Below, one piece after another: positions 42,950 through 55,620 of a stretch of DNA of 64,000 nt. How positions within the stretch are numbered: the stretch's first letter is position 1; every line of letters begins with the position of its first letter. A program made the position numbers and the translations under genes. The stretch spans positions 372,001-436,000 of the forward strand of contig NZ_CP117516.1 in NCBI RefSeq assembly GCF_028621955.1, read 5' to 3'. This DNA comes from Erythrobacter sp. BLCC-B19. GTDB lineage: Bacteria; Pseudomonadota; Alphaproteobacteria; Sphingomonadales; Sphingomonadaceae. Under the pieces are notes generated by a model, which was not told the origin of the DNA, ran no database searches, and saw only the letters and a program-made list of their open reading frames with translations.

Positions 42950-43012
42950 CTAAACGTCAACAAAACTAAACGTCCAATTAAGTTGACACCTATGTTGGAA
43001 CGGGCGTAATCT
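42950..43012. promoter_or_regulatory. bchF/aerR divergent control region with PpsR-like site and direct repeats
   Basis: CTAAACGTC occurs twice (42950-42958 and 42966-42974, 16 bp apart). The second copy runs into CGT (42971-42973)-N12-ACA (42986-42988), a one-mismatch PpsR site. TTGACA (42983-42988) then stands 18 bp before TAATCT (43007-43012), a good promoter for bchF. Repression by occlusion is the expected mode. Confidence 0.65.
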
Positions 43013-43043
43013 CCGAGTCTGAGAGAAAAGGCTAACCCAACAT

Positions 43044-44893
<1,850 letters not shown>

Positions 44894-44897
44894 CGCC

Positions 44898-46478
44898 ATG
44901 CAGCTCGCCGTCTGGACATATGAAGGCCCGCCCCACGTCGGCGCGATGCGCGTGGCGACCGCGATGGAGAAGCTCCACTACGTGCTCCATGCGCCGCAGG
45001 GCGATACCTATGCCGACCTGCTGTTCACGATGATCGAGCGGCGCGCCAAGCGTCCGCCGGTGACCTACACCACCTTCGAGGCGCGTGACCTTGGCAAGGA
45101 TACCGCGCAGATCTTCCAGGACGCGGCGCGCGAGGCGGTGGCGCGGTTCAATCCGCAGGCGATCATCGTCGGCGCATCCTGCACGGCAGAGCTGATCCAG
45201 GACGACCCGGCCGGGCTTGCCGAAGCGATGGGCCTGCCGATCCCGGCGATCCCGCTCGAACTGCCCAGCTACCAGCGCAAGGAAAACTGGGGCGCGGCCG
45301 AAACCTTCTATCAGATCGTGCGCCACCTCGCTGACACCTCGGTGACCCGCGCGCCGCGTGAAGGCCGCAAGGCGCGCGTCAACATCCTCGGCCCCACCGC
45401 GCTTGGCTTCCGCCACCGCGATGATCTGGTCGAGATCAAGAAGATTCTCAGCGCACTGGATGTCGAGGTCAACCTCGTCGCCCCGCTGGGTGCCACCCCT
45501 GAGGACATCAAGACGATCGGCCATGCCGACTTCAACATCGTCCTCTACCCTGAAATCGCAGATGAGGCCGCCCGCTGGCTTGAGCGCACTTTCGCGCAAC
45601 CCGCGGTCCGGACCATCCCTATCGGCGTGGGAGCCACTCGCTCTTTCATTGCCGACGTCGCCGAGCTGGCAGGTGCAGATCCCACGCCTGCCCTCGGCGA
45701 CACCTCTTCCCGGATGCCGTGGTGGTCGCGGTCGGTCGATTCGACCTACCTCACCTCCAAGCGCGTCTTCATCTTCGGCGATGCGACCCATGCTGTCGCT
45801 GCCGCCCGTATCGCGCGCGAGGAACTGGGCTTCGAGGTCTGCGGTCTGGGCTGCTACAACCGCGAATTCGCCCGCGAAATCAGAGCCGAGGCCGCGCGCT
45901 GCGGGGTCGAGCCGCTGATCACCGACGATCACCTCGCGGTCGAGGATGCGATTGCGGCGGCCTGCCCGGAACTGGTGCTCGGTACGCAAATGGAACGGCA
46001 CATCGCCAAGCGCCTCGGCCTGCCCTGCGCGGTGATTTCCGCGCCGGTGCACGTGCAGGATTTCCCCGCCCGCCACTCGCCGCAGATGGGGTTCGAGGGC
46101 GCCAACGTGATCTTCGACACCTGGGTTCACCCGCTGGTGATGGGTCTTGAAGAGCACCTCCTCACCATGTTCCGCGAGGATTTCGAGTTCTCGGACGAGG
46201 CAGGCGCATCGCACCACGCGGCGCACTCGCCGCGCAAGGCTCCGGCTGCGCCTGCGGACACCGTCTCGGAAGCGCCGGTCGCGGACATCCCGGCCCCTGC
46301 GATGGCGGAGGAAGGCGGCACGCTGTGGACCGCCGAGGCCGAGCGGGAACTCAAGAAGATCCCCTTCTTCGTGCGCGGCAAGGCCCGCCGCAACACCGAG
46401 AATTTCGCGGCTGCCGAAGGGCGCCGCCAGATCGACCTCGAAACGCTCTACGACGCCAAGGCGCATTATGCACGGTAG
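44898..46478 (+). CDS. bchB: BchB, light-independent protochlorophyllide reductase subunit
   Basis: 526-aa NifK-like DPOR subunit. It starts [20 protein letters not shown] with GGAGG upstream. The Asp that replaces a cluster cysteine in BchB is in the first 40 residues, with [17 protein letters not shown] next. The C-terminal small domain ([20 protein letters not shown]) is present after an Ala/Pro-rich linker. Its end overlaps bchH by 11 bp. Confidence 0.95.
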   Translation: MQLAVWTYEGPPHVGAMRVATAMEKLHYVLHAPQGDTYADLLFTMIERRAKRPPVTYTTFEARDLGKDTAQIFQDAAREAVARFNPQAIIVGASCTAELIQDDPAGLAEAMGLPIPAIPLELPSYQRKENWGAAETFYQIVRHLADTSVTRAPREGRKARVNILGPTALGFRHRDDLVEIKKILSALDVEVNLVAPLGATPEDIKTIGHADFNIVLYPEIADEAARWLERTFAQPAVRTIPIGVGATRSFIADVAELAGADPTPALGDTSSRMPWWSRSVDSTYLTSKRVFIFGDATHAVAAARIAREELGFEVCGLGCYNREFAREIRAEAARCGVEPLITDDHLAVEDAIAAACPELVLGTQMERHIAKRLGLPCAVISAPVHVQDFPARHSPQMGFEGANVIFDTWVHPLVMGLEEHLLTMFREDFEFSDEAGASHHAAHSPRKAPAAPADTVSEAPVADIPAPAMAEEGGTLWTAEAERELKKIPFFVRGKARRNTENFAAAEGRRQIDLETLYDAKAHYAR

Positions 46479-49400
46479 TGTCGCCTCGGCCTCCTCGGTG
46501 GACCCGCGCGCGCCCGTCCGGGTGGTGATCGTCACGCTCGACAATCACCTCAAGGGCGCGGTTAGCCGGGCCGAGGAAGCGCTGGCGAAAGAGGGCATCG
46601 ACCTCAGCCTGTATGCCGCGAGCGAGTGGGGCAGCAACGCCGAGGATCTCGAGGCGGTCAAATCCGCCATCGCCTCGGCCGACATCGTCATCGCGACGAT
46701 GCTGTTCCTCGACGATCACATCCGCATGATCCTGCCCGCACTCGAAGCGCGGCGCGAGGAATGCGATGCGATGGTGTGCCTGATGAGCGCAGGCGAGGTG
46801 GTGAAGCTGACCAAGATGGGCGGCTACCGGATGGATGCCCCGGCGAAAGGCCCGCTTGCACTGCTCAAGAAGCTGCGCGGAAGCTCGGGCAAGGACGGCA
46901 AGCCCAATTCGGGCGCGGGGCAGATGAAGATGCTGCGCCGCCTGCCCAAGCTGCTCAAGTTCATCCCCGGCACCGCGCAGGACGTGCGCGCCTATTTCCT
47001 GACGCTGCAATATTGGCTGGCAGGCTCGGACGAGAACGTGATCGCGATGGTGCGCGCGCTGATCGATCGTTACGCGGCCGGCGAAAGGCTCTATCGCCGC
47101 GGCATTACCAAGGCGGATGCCCCGCTCGAATATCCCGAAACGGGGGTTTATCACCCCGCCACCCAGCAGCGCATCTCGGCAAGCCTGCGTCTGCTTCCGG
47201 CAGGCAAGGGGCGCGAGGGCACGGTCGGGCTGATCCTGCTGCGCTCCTACCTTCTCGGCCGCGACTGCGCGCATTACGACGGCGCGATTGCCGCCTTCGA
47301 GGCGGTCGGCCTCAAGGTCGTGCCGGTGTTCGCCAGCGGGCTCGACGCGCGGCCCGCGATCGAGCAATTCTTCATCGGCCCCGATGGCAAGCCGACGGTC
47401 GACGCGATCGTCAATCTCACCGGTTTTTCGCTGGTCGGCGGCCCGGCCTATAGCGATGCGCAGGCCGCACGCGAGGTGCTGGGCGATCTTGATCTGCCCT
47501 ATCTTGCCGCCCACGCGATCGAATTCCAGTCGATCGAAGATTGGGCGCACCGTCCGCAGGGATTGCTGCCGCTTGAAGCGACGATGATGGTCGCGCTGCC
47601 CGAGCTTGACGGTTCGACCGTTCCGCACGTCTTCGGTGGGCGCGCAGGTGCTTCGGGCGAAGGCTGCTCGGGCTGTGATCGCCGCTGCGCGCGCGCACCC
47701 TCGCACAAGGCGCGCCCGATGCAGGCCTGCCCCGAAAGAGCCGAGGCGCTGGCCGCCAAGACGCTCAAGCTCATTCAGCTGCGCCGCGCCGAACGCGCAT
47801 CGCGCAAGCTCGCGATTGTCGTCTTCAACTTCCCGCCCAACGCCGGCGCGACCGGCACTGCGGCCTTCATGGCTGTGCACGAATCGCTGTTTGCCACGCT
47901 CCAGCGCCTCGCCGCCGAGGGCTACAGCGTCGATGTCCCCGAAAGCCTCGATGCGATGCGCGCGGCCTTGCTCGAAGGCAACCGCGAACGGTTCGGCACC
48001 GATGCCAACGTCGCCCACCGCATCCCTGCCGACGAACACGTGCAGCGCGAGAGGCATCTCGCCGAAATCGAAGCCGCCTGGGGCTCTGCCCCCGGCAAGC
48101 AGCTGGCAGACGGCGGGCACATCCTCGTGCAAGGCGCGCACTTCGGGAACGTGTTCGTCGGCGTCCAGCCCGGCTTCGGCTATGAAGGCGATCCGATGCG
48201 GCTGCTGTTCGAGGGCACTTTCGCCCCGACCCACGCCTTCAGCGCCTTCTACCGCTATATCCGCGAGGATTTCGGCGCCCACGCCGTGCTCCATTTCGGC
48301 ACCCACGGCGCGCTCGAATTCATGCCGGGCAAGCAGGCGGGCATGAGCGGCAAGTGCTGGCCCGACCGCCTGATCGGCGACACGCCGAATTTCTACCTCT
48401 ACGCCGCCAACAACCCGTCGGAAGGGATGCTGGCCAAGCGCCGTTCGGGCGCAACGCTGATCAGCTACCTCACCCCGCCGCTGGCGCAGGCGGGCTTGTA
48501 CAAAGGCCTCAGCGAGCTGAAGGCGAGCGTCGAGCGCTGGCGGGCAACCATTGACGATGCCGACCATGCGGGCGAGCGCGCCGATCTGGCTGCGCTGATC
48601 GCCGATCAGTGCGAGGCGCTCGACATCACCTATGCCGACATCGGCGAACTGCCCGCGCGTCTCTACGAGATGGAGCAGGCACTGATCCCGCACGGGCTCC
48701 ACGTCTTTGGCCGCAATCCGGCAGGTGCGGAGCGCGAGGATATGCTCGATGCGATGATGGAAGCGGGCAGCCATGACGGCCCGACGCCGGACCGCGCACG
48801 GCTCGCCGCGCTGCTCGATTCCTCGGACGAAATGGCCGCGCTGATCCATGCGCTCGATGGTGGTTACGTCCCGCCTGCGCCGGGCGGCGATGTGGTGGTG
48901 AACCCCGATGTGCTGCCCACGGGGCGCAACATCCATGGCTTCGACCCCTTCCTGCTGCCCTCGTCCTTCGCCTGCCGCATGGGCAGCGAACAGGCCGAAC
49001 GTCTGATCGCGCGCCATGTCGAGAGCGGTCAGCCCTTCCCCGAAAGCATCGCGATGGTGCTGTGGGGCACCGACAACATGAAGTCCGAAGGTGTTCAGAT
49101 CGCACAGGCGATGACGCTGATGGGCGCGCGCCCGCGCCGCGACACCTATGGGCGGCTTGCGGGCGCGGAGCTGATCCCGCTCGAACAATTGGGCCGCCCG
49201 CGCATCGACGTGGTGATGACCCTCTCGGGCATCTTCCGCGACCTCTTGCCGATGCAGACCCGGATGCTCGCCGAGGCCGCACTGCTCGCCAGCGCTGCCG
49301 ATGAAGCGCCGGAAGCGAACTTCGTGCGCAAGCACACGTTGGCGCAGATGGAAAAGCACGGCTGCGATCTCGAAACCGCAGCCCTGCGGGTCTTCTCCAA

Positions 49401-50109
49401 TGCCGAAGGGGCTTACGGCGCCAACGTCAACCAGATGATCGAGGGCGGCGTCTGGGCCGATCCCGATGAACTCGCCAACGCCTTCGAGAGCAACAAGGGC
49501 TTTGCCTATGGCGTCGGCGGCAAGCCCGTGCAGCAGCGCGAATTGCTGCAAAGCGCTTTGGGCACGGTCGATTTCACTTACCAGAACCTCGAAAGCATCG
49601 AACTCGGGATCAACGACGTCGACCAATATGTCGATGGTCTGGGCGGCGTGACCCGTTCGGTCGCGCGGGCCAAGGGCGCGGAGACCCCGGTCTATATCCT
49701 CGATGCGACCCGCGGCTCGACCAAGGTGCGCACCCTCGCCGAACAGATCGATCTTGAGGCGCGCACCCGCACCCTCAATCCCAAGTGGTTCGAAGGCCTG
49801 CTTCAGCACGGCTATGAAGGCGTGCGCCAGATCGAGGGCCATGTCACCAGCACGCTCGGCTGGTCGGCCACCACCGGTCAGGTCGCACCCTGGGTCTATC
49901 AGAAGATTTCCGAGACCTTCGTGCTCGATGCCGAAATGCGCCGACGTTTGTCCGAGCTCAATCCCAAGAGCGCAGGCCGCGTGGCAGGACGGCTGCTCGA
50001 AGCCTGCGACCGCAACCTCTGGGCACCCGACGAAGCGACGCTCGCCGCCCTGCGCGAAGCCAATGACGAGCTGGAGGACCGCCTCGAAGGCGTGTTCCCG
50101 GCAGAATGA
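46468..50109 (+). CDS. bchH: Magnesium chelatase subunit BchH
   Basis: 1213-aa catalytic, porphyrin-binding subunit that receives Mg2+ in an ATP-driven reaction with BchID. CobN/BchH family features run through the protein, including [20 protein letters not shown] and [14 protein letters not shown] conserved Cys cluster is at about residues 392-414 ([15 protein letters not shown]). The ATG lies inside the 3' end of bchB; a longer frame extends upstream but has no BchH homology. Confidence 0.96.
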   Translation: MHGSVASASSVDPRAPVRVVIVTLDNHLKGAVSRAEEALAKEGIDLSLYAASEWGSNAEDLEAVKSAIASADIVIATMLFLDDHIRMILPALEARREECDAMVCLMSAGEVVKLTKMGGYRMDAPAKGPLALLKKLRGSSGKDGKPNSGAGQMKMLRRLPKLLKFIPGTAQDVRAYFLTLQYWLAGSDENVIAMVRALIDRYAAGERLYRRGITKADAPLEYPETGVYHPATQQRISASLRLLPAGKGREGTVGLILLRSYLLGRDCAHYDGAIAAFEAVGLKVVPVFASGLDARPAIEQFFIGPDGKPTVDAIVNLTGFSLVGGPAYSDAQAAREVLGDLDLPYLAAHAIEFQSIEDWAHRPQGLLPLEATMMVALPELDGSTVPHVFGGRAGASGEGCSGCDRRCARAPSHKARPMQACPERAEALAAKTLKLIQLRRAERASRKLAIVVFNFPPNAGATGTAAFMAVHESLFATLQRLAAEGYSVDVPESLDAMRAALLEGNRERFGTDANVAHRIPADEHVQRERHLAEIEAAWGSAPGKQLADGGHILVQGAHFGNVFVGVQPGFGYEGDPMRLLFEGTFAPTHAFSAFYRYIREDFGAHAVLHFGTHGALEFMPGKQAGMSGKCWPDRLIGDTPNFYLYAANNPSEGMLAKRRSGATLISYLTPPLAQAGLYKGLSELKASVERWRATIDDADHAGERADLAALIADQCEALDITYADIGELPARLYEMEQALIPHGLHVFGRNPAGAEREDMLDAMMEAGSHDGPTPDRARLAALLDSSDEMAALIHALDGGYVPPAPGGDVVVNPDVLPTGRNIHGFDPFLLPSSFACRMGSEQAERLIARHVESGQPFPESIAMVLWGTDNMKSEGVQIAQAMTLMGARPRRDTYGRLAGAELIPLEQLGRPRIDVVMTLSGIFRDLLPMQTRMLAEAALLASAADEAPEANFVRKHTLAQMEKHGCDLETAALRVFSNAEGAYGANVNQMIEGGVWADPDELANAFESNKGFAYGVGGKPVQQRELLQSALGTVDFTYQNLESIELGINDVDQYVDGLGGVTRSVARAKGAETPVYILDATRGSTKVRTLAEQIDLEARTRTLNPKWFEGLLQHGYEGVRQIEGHVTSTLGWSATTGQVAPWVYQKISETFVLDAEMRRRLSELNPKSAGRVAGRLLEACDRNLWAPDEATLAALREANDELEDRLEGVFPAE

Positions 50110-50120
50110 CCAAGGGATAA

Positions 50121-51022
<902 letters not shown>

Positions 51023-51023
<1 letters not shown>

Positions 51024-51727
51024 TGGCGAGCCAGGCTTCATCCGATTACGACACCCGCCGCGAGGCGCTGGCGACTTATTTCGACAGCACCGCCCGTCAG
51101 GCGTGGATCGATCTCACCTCGGACACCAAGGTCTCCGGCATCCGCGCCACGGTGCGCGCCGGTCGCGATGCGATGCGGGAAACGCTTTTGGGCTGGCTGC
51201 CGAACGACCTCAGGCGCACCAAGATCCTCGATGCCGGCTGCGGCACCGGATCGCTGGCGGTGGCGGCGGCCTGCCGGGGCGCGGAAGTGACGGGGATCGA
51301 TGTCGCGGCGGGCCTCGTCGAGGTCGCGCGCCAGCGCACGCCGTCGTTCATCGGTCATGGCCGGATCCACTGGCGCTCGGGCGATATGCTCGATCCGGAG
51401 CTGGGCACCTTTGCCCATGTGGTGGCGATGGATTCGCTGATCCACTATCAGCCCGAAGACCTCGTCGATGCGCTGACCCAGCTCGCCAGCCGCACCACCG
51501 GATCGATCCTGTTCACCTTCGCGCCGCGCACGCGGTTGCTGAGCGCGATGCATGAAGTGGGCAAGTTCTTCCCCAAATCGGACCGCAGCCCGGCGATCGT
51601 GCCGACCGCCGAAGACGATCTGCGCGAACGCCTCGCCCGCTTGGGCGGCTGGAGCATCGGACGCACGCAGCGCATTTCGAGCGGGTTCTACACCTCACAG
51701 GCGCTGGAGCTGGTGAGACACGGATGA
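51023..51727 (+). CDS. bchM: BchM, Mg-protoporphyrin IX O-methyltransferase
   Basis: 234-aa SAM-dependent enzyme that methylates the 13-propionate of Mg-protoporphyrin IX before cyclisation by AcsF. SAM site ILDAGCGTGSLA is at residues 68-79. The substrate-binding DSLIHYQPEDL and LFTFAPRTRLLSAMHEVGKF segments are family-typical. It overlaps bchL and lhaA. Confidence 0.95.
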
Positions 51728-53169
51728 ACCGCCCCGCTCGCCCCCCTGCTCCAAAGAGCTTTGCCGAGATGGTGTTCCGGCTGCTGCCCTTCGCGGACGC
51801 GGCGAGCGATGATCTGCCCCTGCCGCGCCTGCTGCGGCTGTCGCTGTTTCAGGTCAGCGTCGGGATGGCGACGGTGCTGCTCAATGGCACCTTGAACCGG
51901 GTGATGGTGGTCGAGCTGGGCACGCCCACCTGGCTGGTAGCGCTGCTGATCGCGGTGCCGCTGCTGGCTGCGCCCTTCCGCGCGCTGATGGGCTACAAGT
52001 CCGACACCCACCGCTCGGTGCTCGGCTGGCGGCGGGTGCCCTACATCTGGTTTGGCTCGATGATGCAGTTCGGCGGCCTCGCGATCATGCCCTTCGCGCT
52101 ACTGCTGCTCGACGTCGAGGGGCGCTTCACGCTCGGGCTGGCGGCGGCGGCGGCAGCCTTCCTGCTGACTGGCGTGGGCTTCCACATGACCCAGACTGCG
52201 GGCCTCGCGCTGGTCACCGACCTTGCCCCCAAGGACAAGCGCCCGCGCGCGGTGGCGCTGCATTACGTTACGCTGCTGATCGGCATGATGTTCGCCGCCT
52301 TCGTCATCGGCGGAGTGCTGGCAGATTTCTCCTCGACCAAGCTGGTGCAGGTGATCCAGGGCTGCGCGGTGCTGACCGTGGTGCTCAACACCGCCGCGAT
52401 CTGGAAGCAGGAAGCCCGCAACCCGGCGATCACCAAGGGCGTGGAGCCGGGCGCGCCGACCTTCTCGCAGCTGTGGCGCGATTTCGTGAGGAGCGGCCGC
52501 AACGCGCGCCTGCTCACCGCGATCGGGATCGGCGCGGCGGGCTTTGCCATGCAGGACGCGCTGCTCGAACCCTATGGCGGGGAAATCCTGCAGCTCTCGG
52601 TCGGGGCGACCACCGGATTGACCGGGGCGTGGGCGCTGGGTTCGCTGATCGGCTTCACCGTGTCCGGCGCGATGCTCGGGCGCGGCTGGGATCCGCTGCG
52701 GCTCGCCGGTACGGGCATGGTAATTGGCATCAACGCCTTCCTGCTGGTGCTGTTCGCCGGCCCCTTTTCGGCCGCGCTGATGCTCTATGCCGGGGCACTG
52801 GGGATCGGGCTCGGGCTCGGGCTGTTCTCGGTCGGCACGCTGATGGAGGCGATGAACCTTGCCGATGGCGAGGCCACGGGCCTGGCGCTGGGCGCCTGGG
52901 GCGCGGTGCAGGCGAGCTGCGCAGGCCTCGGCATCGCGGTCGGCGGCCTGCTGCGCGACGGGGTCGCGGCGCTGATCCAGAGCGACGCGCCGGCTGCCAG
53001 CATGGCGATGCGCGCCACCGGCTATGCCTCGGTCTATGTTCTCGAAATCGCGCTGCTTCTGGCCGGCCTCGCCGCCATCGGGCCTCTCGTGGGCTACCAG
53101 CGCCATCCTGCCTCGGGGGAAGGGGATCCCCTCGCGCGGCCGTTCGGACTTGCGGAGTTTCCGACATGA
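51724..53169 (+). CDS. lhaA: LhaA, PucC-family LH1 assembly factor
   Basis: 481-aa membrane protein with about 12 helices. The PucC/LhaA motifs are LNRVMVVELGTPTWLVALLI and GYKSDTHRSVLGWRRVPYIW. It helps assemble LH1 around the reaction centre in Rhodobacter. It sits directly before puhA as in other purple bacteria. ATGA overlap with bchM and with a 28-codon frame downstream. Confidence 0.94.
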   Translation: MNRPARPPAPKSFAEMVFRLLPFADAASDDLPLPRLLRLSLFQVSVGMATVLLNGTLNRVMVVELGTPTWLVALLIAVPLLAAPFRALMGYKSDTHRSVLGWRRVPYIWFGSMMQFGGLAIMPFALLLLDVEGRFTLGLAAAAAAFLLTGVGFHMTQTAGLALVTDLAPKDKRPRAVALHYVTLLIGMMFAAFVIGGVLADFSSTKLVQVIQGCAVLTVVLNTAAIWKQEARNPAITKGVEPGAPTFSQLWRDFVRSGRNARLLTAIGIGAAGFAMQDALLEPYGGEILQLSVGATTGLTGAWALGSLIGFTVSGAMLGRGWDPLRLAGTGMVIGINAFLLVLFAGPFSAALMLYAGALGIGLGLGLFSVGTLMEAMNLADGEATGLALGAWGAVQASCAGLGIAVGGLLRDGVAALIQSDAPAASMAMRATGYASVYVLEIALLLAGLAAIGPLVGYQRHPASGEGDPLARPFGLAEFPT

Positions 53170-53252
53170 TTACCCGTGCCCGCCTGACCATCCCGTCCCA
53201 TTGCCCCGGCTTCGCCTCAGCCGGGCCGTTCCATGAGAGGAATATGAAATGA
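53166..53252 (+). CDS. Candidate 28-codon coupling ORF between lhaA and puhA
   Basis: ATG at 53166 overlaps the lhaA stop (ATGA) and the frame's TGA at 53250-53252 overlaps the puhA ATG (ATGA). This fills the 79-bp gap exactly. GGAG lies about 8 bp before the ATG, and the peptide is polar (Arg/His/Pro), with no membrane helix. It may carry ribosomes from lhaA into puhA instead of making a useful peptide. A chance frame cannot be excluded. Confidence 0.4.
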   Translation: MITRARLTIPSHCPGFASAGPFHERNMK

Positions 53253-54055
53253 ACGCTGCCTATATCGTCGGCTCATTCGATGCTGCCGAACTCGCTTTCC
53301 TGCTGTTTTTCGGCTTTTTTGTCGCACTGGTCTTCTACCTCAACCGCGAAAGCCGCCGCGAAGGCTACCCGCTTGAGGATGAGGAAACCGGCAGGGTTCA
53401 CCCCGGTAGCCTGTTCGATGCTGGCAAGAAGACCTTCAACCTGCCCAACGGCCGCGGCACCTACACGCCTGAAGACGTCGCGCGCGATGATGTGAAGGTT
53501 GCCGGTGTGCAGGCCTTCAAGGCGGCTGGTGCCCCCTGGGTGCCGACCGGCGATCCGATGAAGGACGGCATGGGCCCGGCTGCCTATGCCAACCGCGCCA
53601 AGTATCCCGATGTCACCTTCGACGGTCGCCCGCGCATCGTGCCGATCGGCGATAGCCACGAGCTCATCGTTTCGCCCAATGATCCGCAGCTGATCGGCTA
53701 TCCGGTGGTGGCTGCCGATGGCGTCACCGCCGGCAAGGTCAGCGACATCTGGGTCGATCAGGCCGAGCACATCATCCGCTATCTCGAAGTCGAGACCACT
53801 AGCGGCAAGAAGGTGCTCGCCCCGATGATGGTTGCCGTGGTGCATGGCAACAGCCTGCTGGCGGCGATCCTGCCGATCACCAGCGACGAGCCCAAGTATG
53901 TCGAGATCGACGCGATCACCGCCGCACAGTTCGAGGATGTGCCTGCGCTCGAGACCGCTGGGGTCATCACACGCTTCGAGGAAGACCGCATCCAGGCCTA
54001 CTTTGGCGGCGGCTATATGTATGCAACACCGGAAAGGGCAGAGGCATGGATCTGA
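53249..54055 (+). CDS. puhA: Photosynthetic reaction centre H subunit
   Basis: 268-aa subunit that caps the LM dimer on the cytoplasmic side. There is one N-terminal membrane helix (ELAFLLFFGFFVALVFYLNRESRREGYPLE), then the PRC-barrel domain with YPVVAADGVTAGKVSDIWVDQ. GAGAGGAAT is the ribosome site. Its end overlaps puhB by 10 bp. Confidence 0.96.
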   Translation: MNAAYIVGSFDAAELAFLLFFGFFVALVFYLNRESRREGYPLEDEETGRVHPGSLFDAGKKTFNLPNGRGTYTPEDVARDDVKVAGVQAFKAAGAPWVPTGDPMKDGMGPAAYANRAKYPDVTFDGRPRIVPIGDSHELIVSPNDPQLIGYPVVAADGVTAGKVSDIWVDQAEHIIRYLEVETTSGKKVLAPMMVAVVHGNSLLAAILPITSDEPKYVEIDAITAAQFEDVPALETAGVITRFEEDRIQAYFGGGYMYATPERAEAWI

Positions 54056-54822
54056 ACGATCCCGCCGGCCTGACGAACCCTGTGGCAGCGGCGGCAACGC
54101 CGCTGCCTGACGGGCTCGATCATGCCGCACTCGAGAATGACGGGCCCAAGGCCTTCGGTGACCGGATGGGCACGCCCGCCGCGAACGAGAAGGTGCTGTG
54201 GAAGGGCCGTCCGGCCATCGGCCTCTTGGCCCGCACGGCGTTCCATGCCCACAAGCTCGGGTTCTACATGGCTGCGCTGGCCGTGATCGCGGTTGCGATC
54301 GGCAACGAGACCGCCGCCATCGTCGCGGCTGGCCTCGGCGTGGTGCTGGTCGCGCTGCTTTATGCCCTCGCCTGGGCGAGCGCGCGCAGCACGCTCTACA
54401 TCCTCACCGACACGCGCCTGATCATGCGCATCGGCATGGCGATCGAGACGCGGATCAACGTGCCGCTGAAGCAGGTCACCGCCGCCAATCTGCGCCTCCA
54501 CGGCAAGAGCGGCTTCGGCGATATCGCCTTCGATCTGGCGGGTGAACGGATGCTCGGCGTCGCGCTTTTGTGGCCTCATGTCCGCCCCTGGCACTACGCC
54601 CGTCCGCAGCCGATGCTGCGCGCGGTGCCCGAAGCGGCGAGCCTCGCCCAGCTGATCGCCGCCACCCGTGCGCAATATGGCGCGATCGCCCGGAATTTGA
54701 CTGAGATCAAGGAAGCCACCCCGGCTTCCGGCCACACCGAGCCTCAGGTTGCCGGTTCATCCGGCCGCATCGCCCCGTCCCGCCACCTCGGCGATGCGGG
54801 TCTGGAAGGAGCACCGGCATGA
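54046..54822 (+). CDS. puhB: PuhB, photosynthetic complex assembly protein
   Basis: 258-aa membrane protein with PH-like domain (bPH2). The family motif EKVLWKGRP is present, then three hydrophobic helices in the middle, and ILTDTRLIMRIGMAIETRIN. It is needed for reaction-centre assembly in Rhodobacter. ATGA overlap with puhC. Confidence 0.93.
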   Translation: MDLNDPAGLTNPVAAAATPLPDGLDHAALENDGPKAFGDRMGTPAANEKVLWKGRPAIGLLARTAFHAHKLGFYMAALAVIAVAIGNETAAIVAAGLGVVLVALLYALAWASARSTLYILTDTRLIMRIGMAIETRINVPLKQVTAANLRLHGKSGFGDIAFDLAGERMLGVALLWPHVRPWHYARPQPMLRAVPEAASLAQLIAATRAQYGAIARNLTEIKEATPASGHTEPQVAGSSGRIAPSRHLGDAGLEGAPA

Positions 54823-55316
54823 TCGTTCGCGAGTACGAGAAGGACGAAGTCACCGTCCACAAGGTGCCGCTTTACCTGATGGGCGGGATGATCGCGATTT
54901 CGGTGCTGCTCACCGCCTCGGTGACGCTGGGCTTTCTCCCGCGCCAGTCCGTCCCGACCGAGGCGCGCGCTGCTGCCGGGGTCGAGCCGGCGCAAGAGCG
55001 CACCCTCAAGTTCTTCGACGAGGCCGATGGCACCGTGCGGATCGAGGACGGCGTAACCGGTGAAGTGCTGGCCCGCCACGGCCAGGGTGAAGGGGGCTTC
55101 ATTCGCGCCAGCGTGCGCAGCCTCGTCCACCAGCGCCGCATCCGCAACATCGGCCCCGAGGTGCCCTTTACTCTGACGCGCTGGGAAAACGGCGAGCTGA
55201 CGCTGCGCGATCCCGAAACCGGGGTGAACATCGAGATCACCGCCTTTGGGTCGATGAACCAGGCCGTCTATGCCGATCTGCTGCCGGCCAGAACCACGGA
55301 CAAGGACGCGCGCTGA
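54819..55316 (+). CDS. puhC: PuhC, photosynthetic complex assembly protein
   Basis: 165-aa protein with one N-terminal membrane helix (LYLMGGMIAISVLLTASVTL) and a periplasmic domain holding RTLKFFDEADGTVRIEDGVTG and PFTLTRWENGELTLRDPETG. Rhodobacter PuhC affects LH1-RC organisation. It is 1 bp upstream of the next gene. Confidence 0.92.
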   Translation: MIVREYEKDEVTVHKVPLYLMGGMIAISVLLTASVTLGFLPRQSVPTEARAAAGVEPAQERTLKFFDEADGTVRIEDGVTGEVLARHGQGEGGFIRASVRSLVHQRRIRNIGPEVPFTLTRWENGELTLRDPETGVNIEITAFGSMNQAVYADLLPARTTDKDAR

Positions 55317-55317
55317 C

Positions 55318-55620
55318 ATGGCTCTCGCTTTCCTTGCCACCACCAGTTTCGAGACGCCGTGCACCGTCACGGTCGAACAGAGTTCGGAGCACTTCCACGC
55401 CCATGTCGAACTGGACGGCGACATCGCCATCGAACCGGGTGACAAGGTGCGCGTCCACGGCGCCCCCATCGCGATCCCTTTCGGCACCCGCGAGGTGTTC
55501 GAGCGCCGCGCCACCGTGACCCGCGCCAGCCCGCTGAAGCGCAGCCTCACCAAGCTCGCCGCCTATTTCGACCTCAGCGAACTCTACGAAGTCAGCTTCA
55601 ACGCCGGGAGGATCAAATGA
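55318..55620 (+). CDS. Conserved-position protein of unknown function between puhC and acsF (100 aa)
   Basis: 100 aa from the ATG at 55318. It is soluble and acidic, with a region TVTVEQSSEHFHAHVELDGD followed by beta-strand-like DKVRVHGAPIAIPFGTREVFERR. A gene of this size at this place (puhC-orf-acsF) is found in many purple-bacterial clusters, and its role is unsettled. The ATGA overlap with acsF ties it to the cyclase; a role in cyclase or RC assembly is inferred from that. Confidence 0.85.
   Translation: MALAFLATTSFETPCTVTVEQSSEHFHAHVELDGDIAIEPGDKVRVHGAPIAIPFGTREVFERRATVTRASPLKRSLTKLAAYFDLSELYEVSFNAGRIK

Noticed and set aside
46351..49842. Long antisense frame of over 1100 codons opposite bchH
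   Set aside because: It is a shadow of the GC-rich bchH coding sequence: composition is biased to Arg/Gly/Ala/His and it has no recognisable domain.
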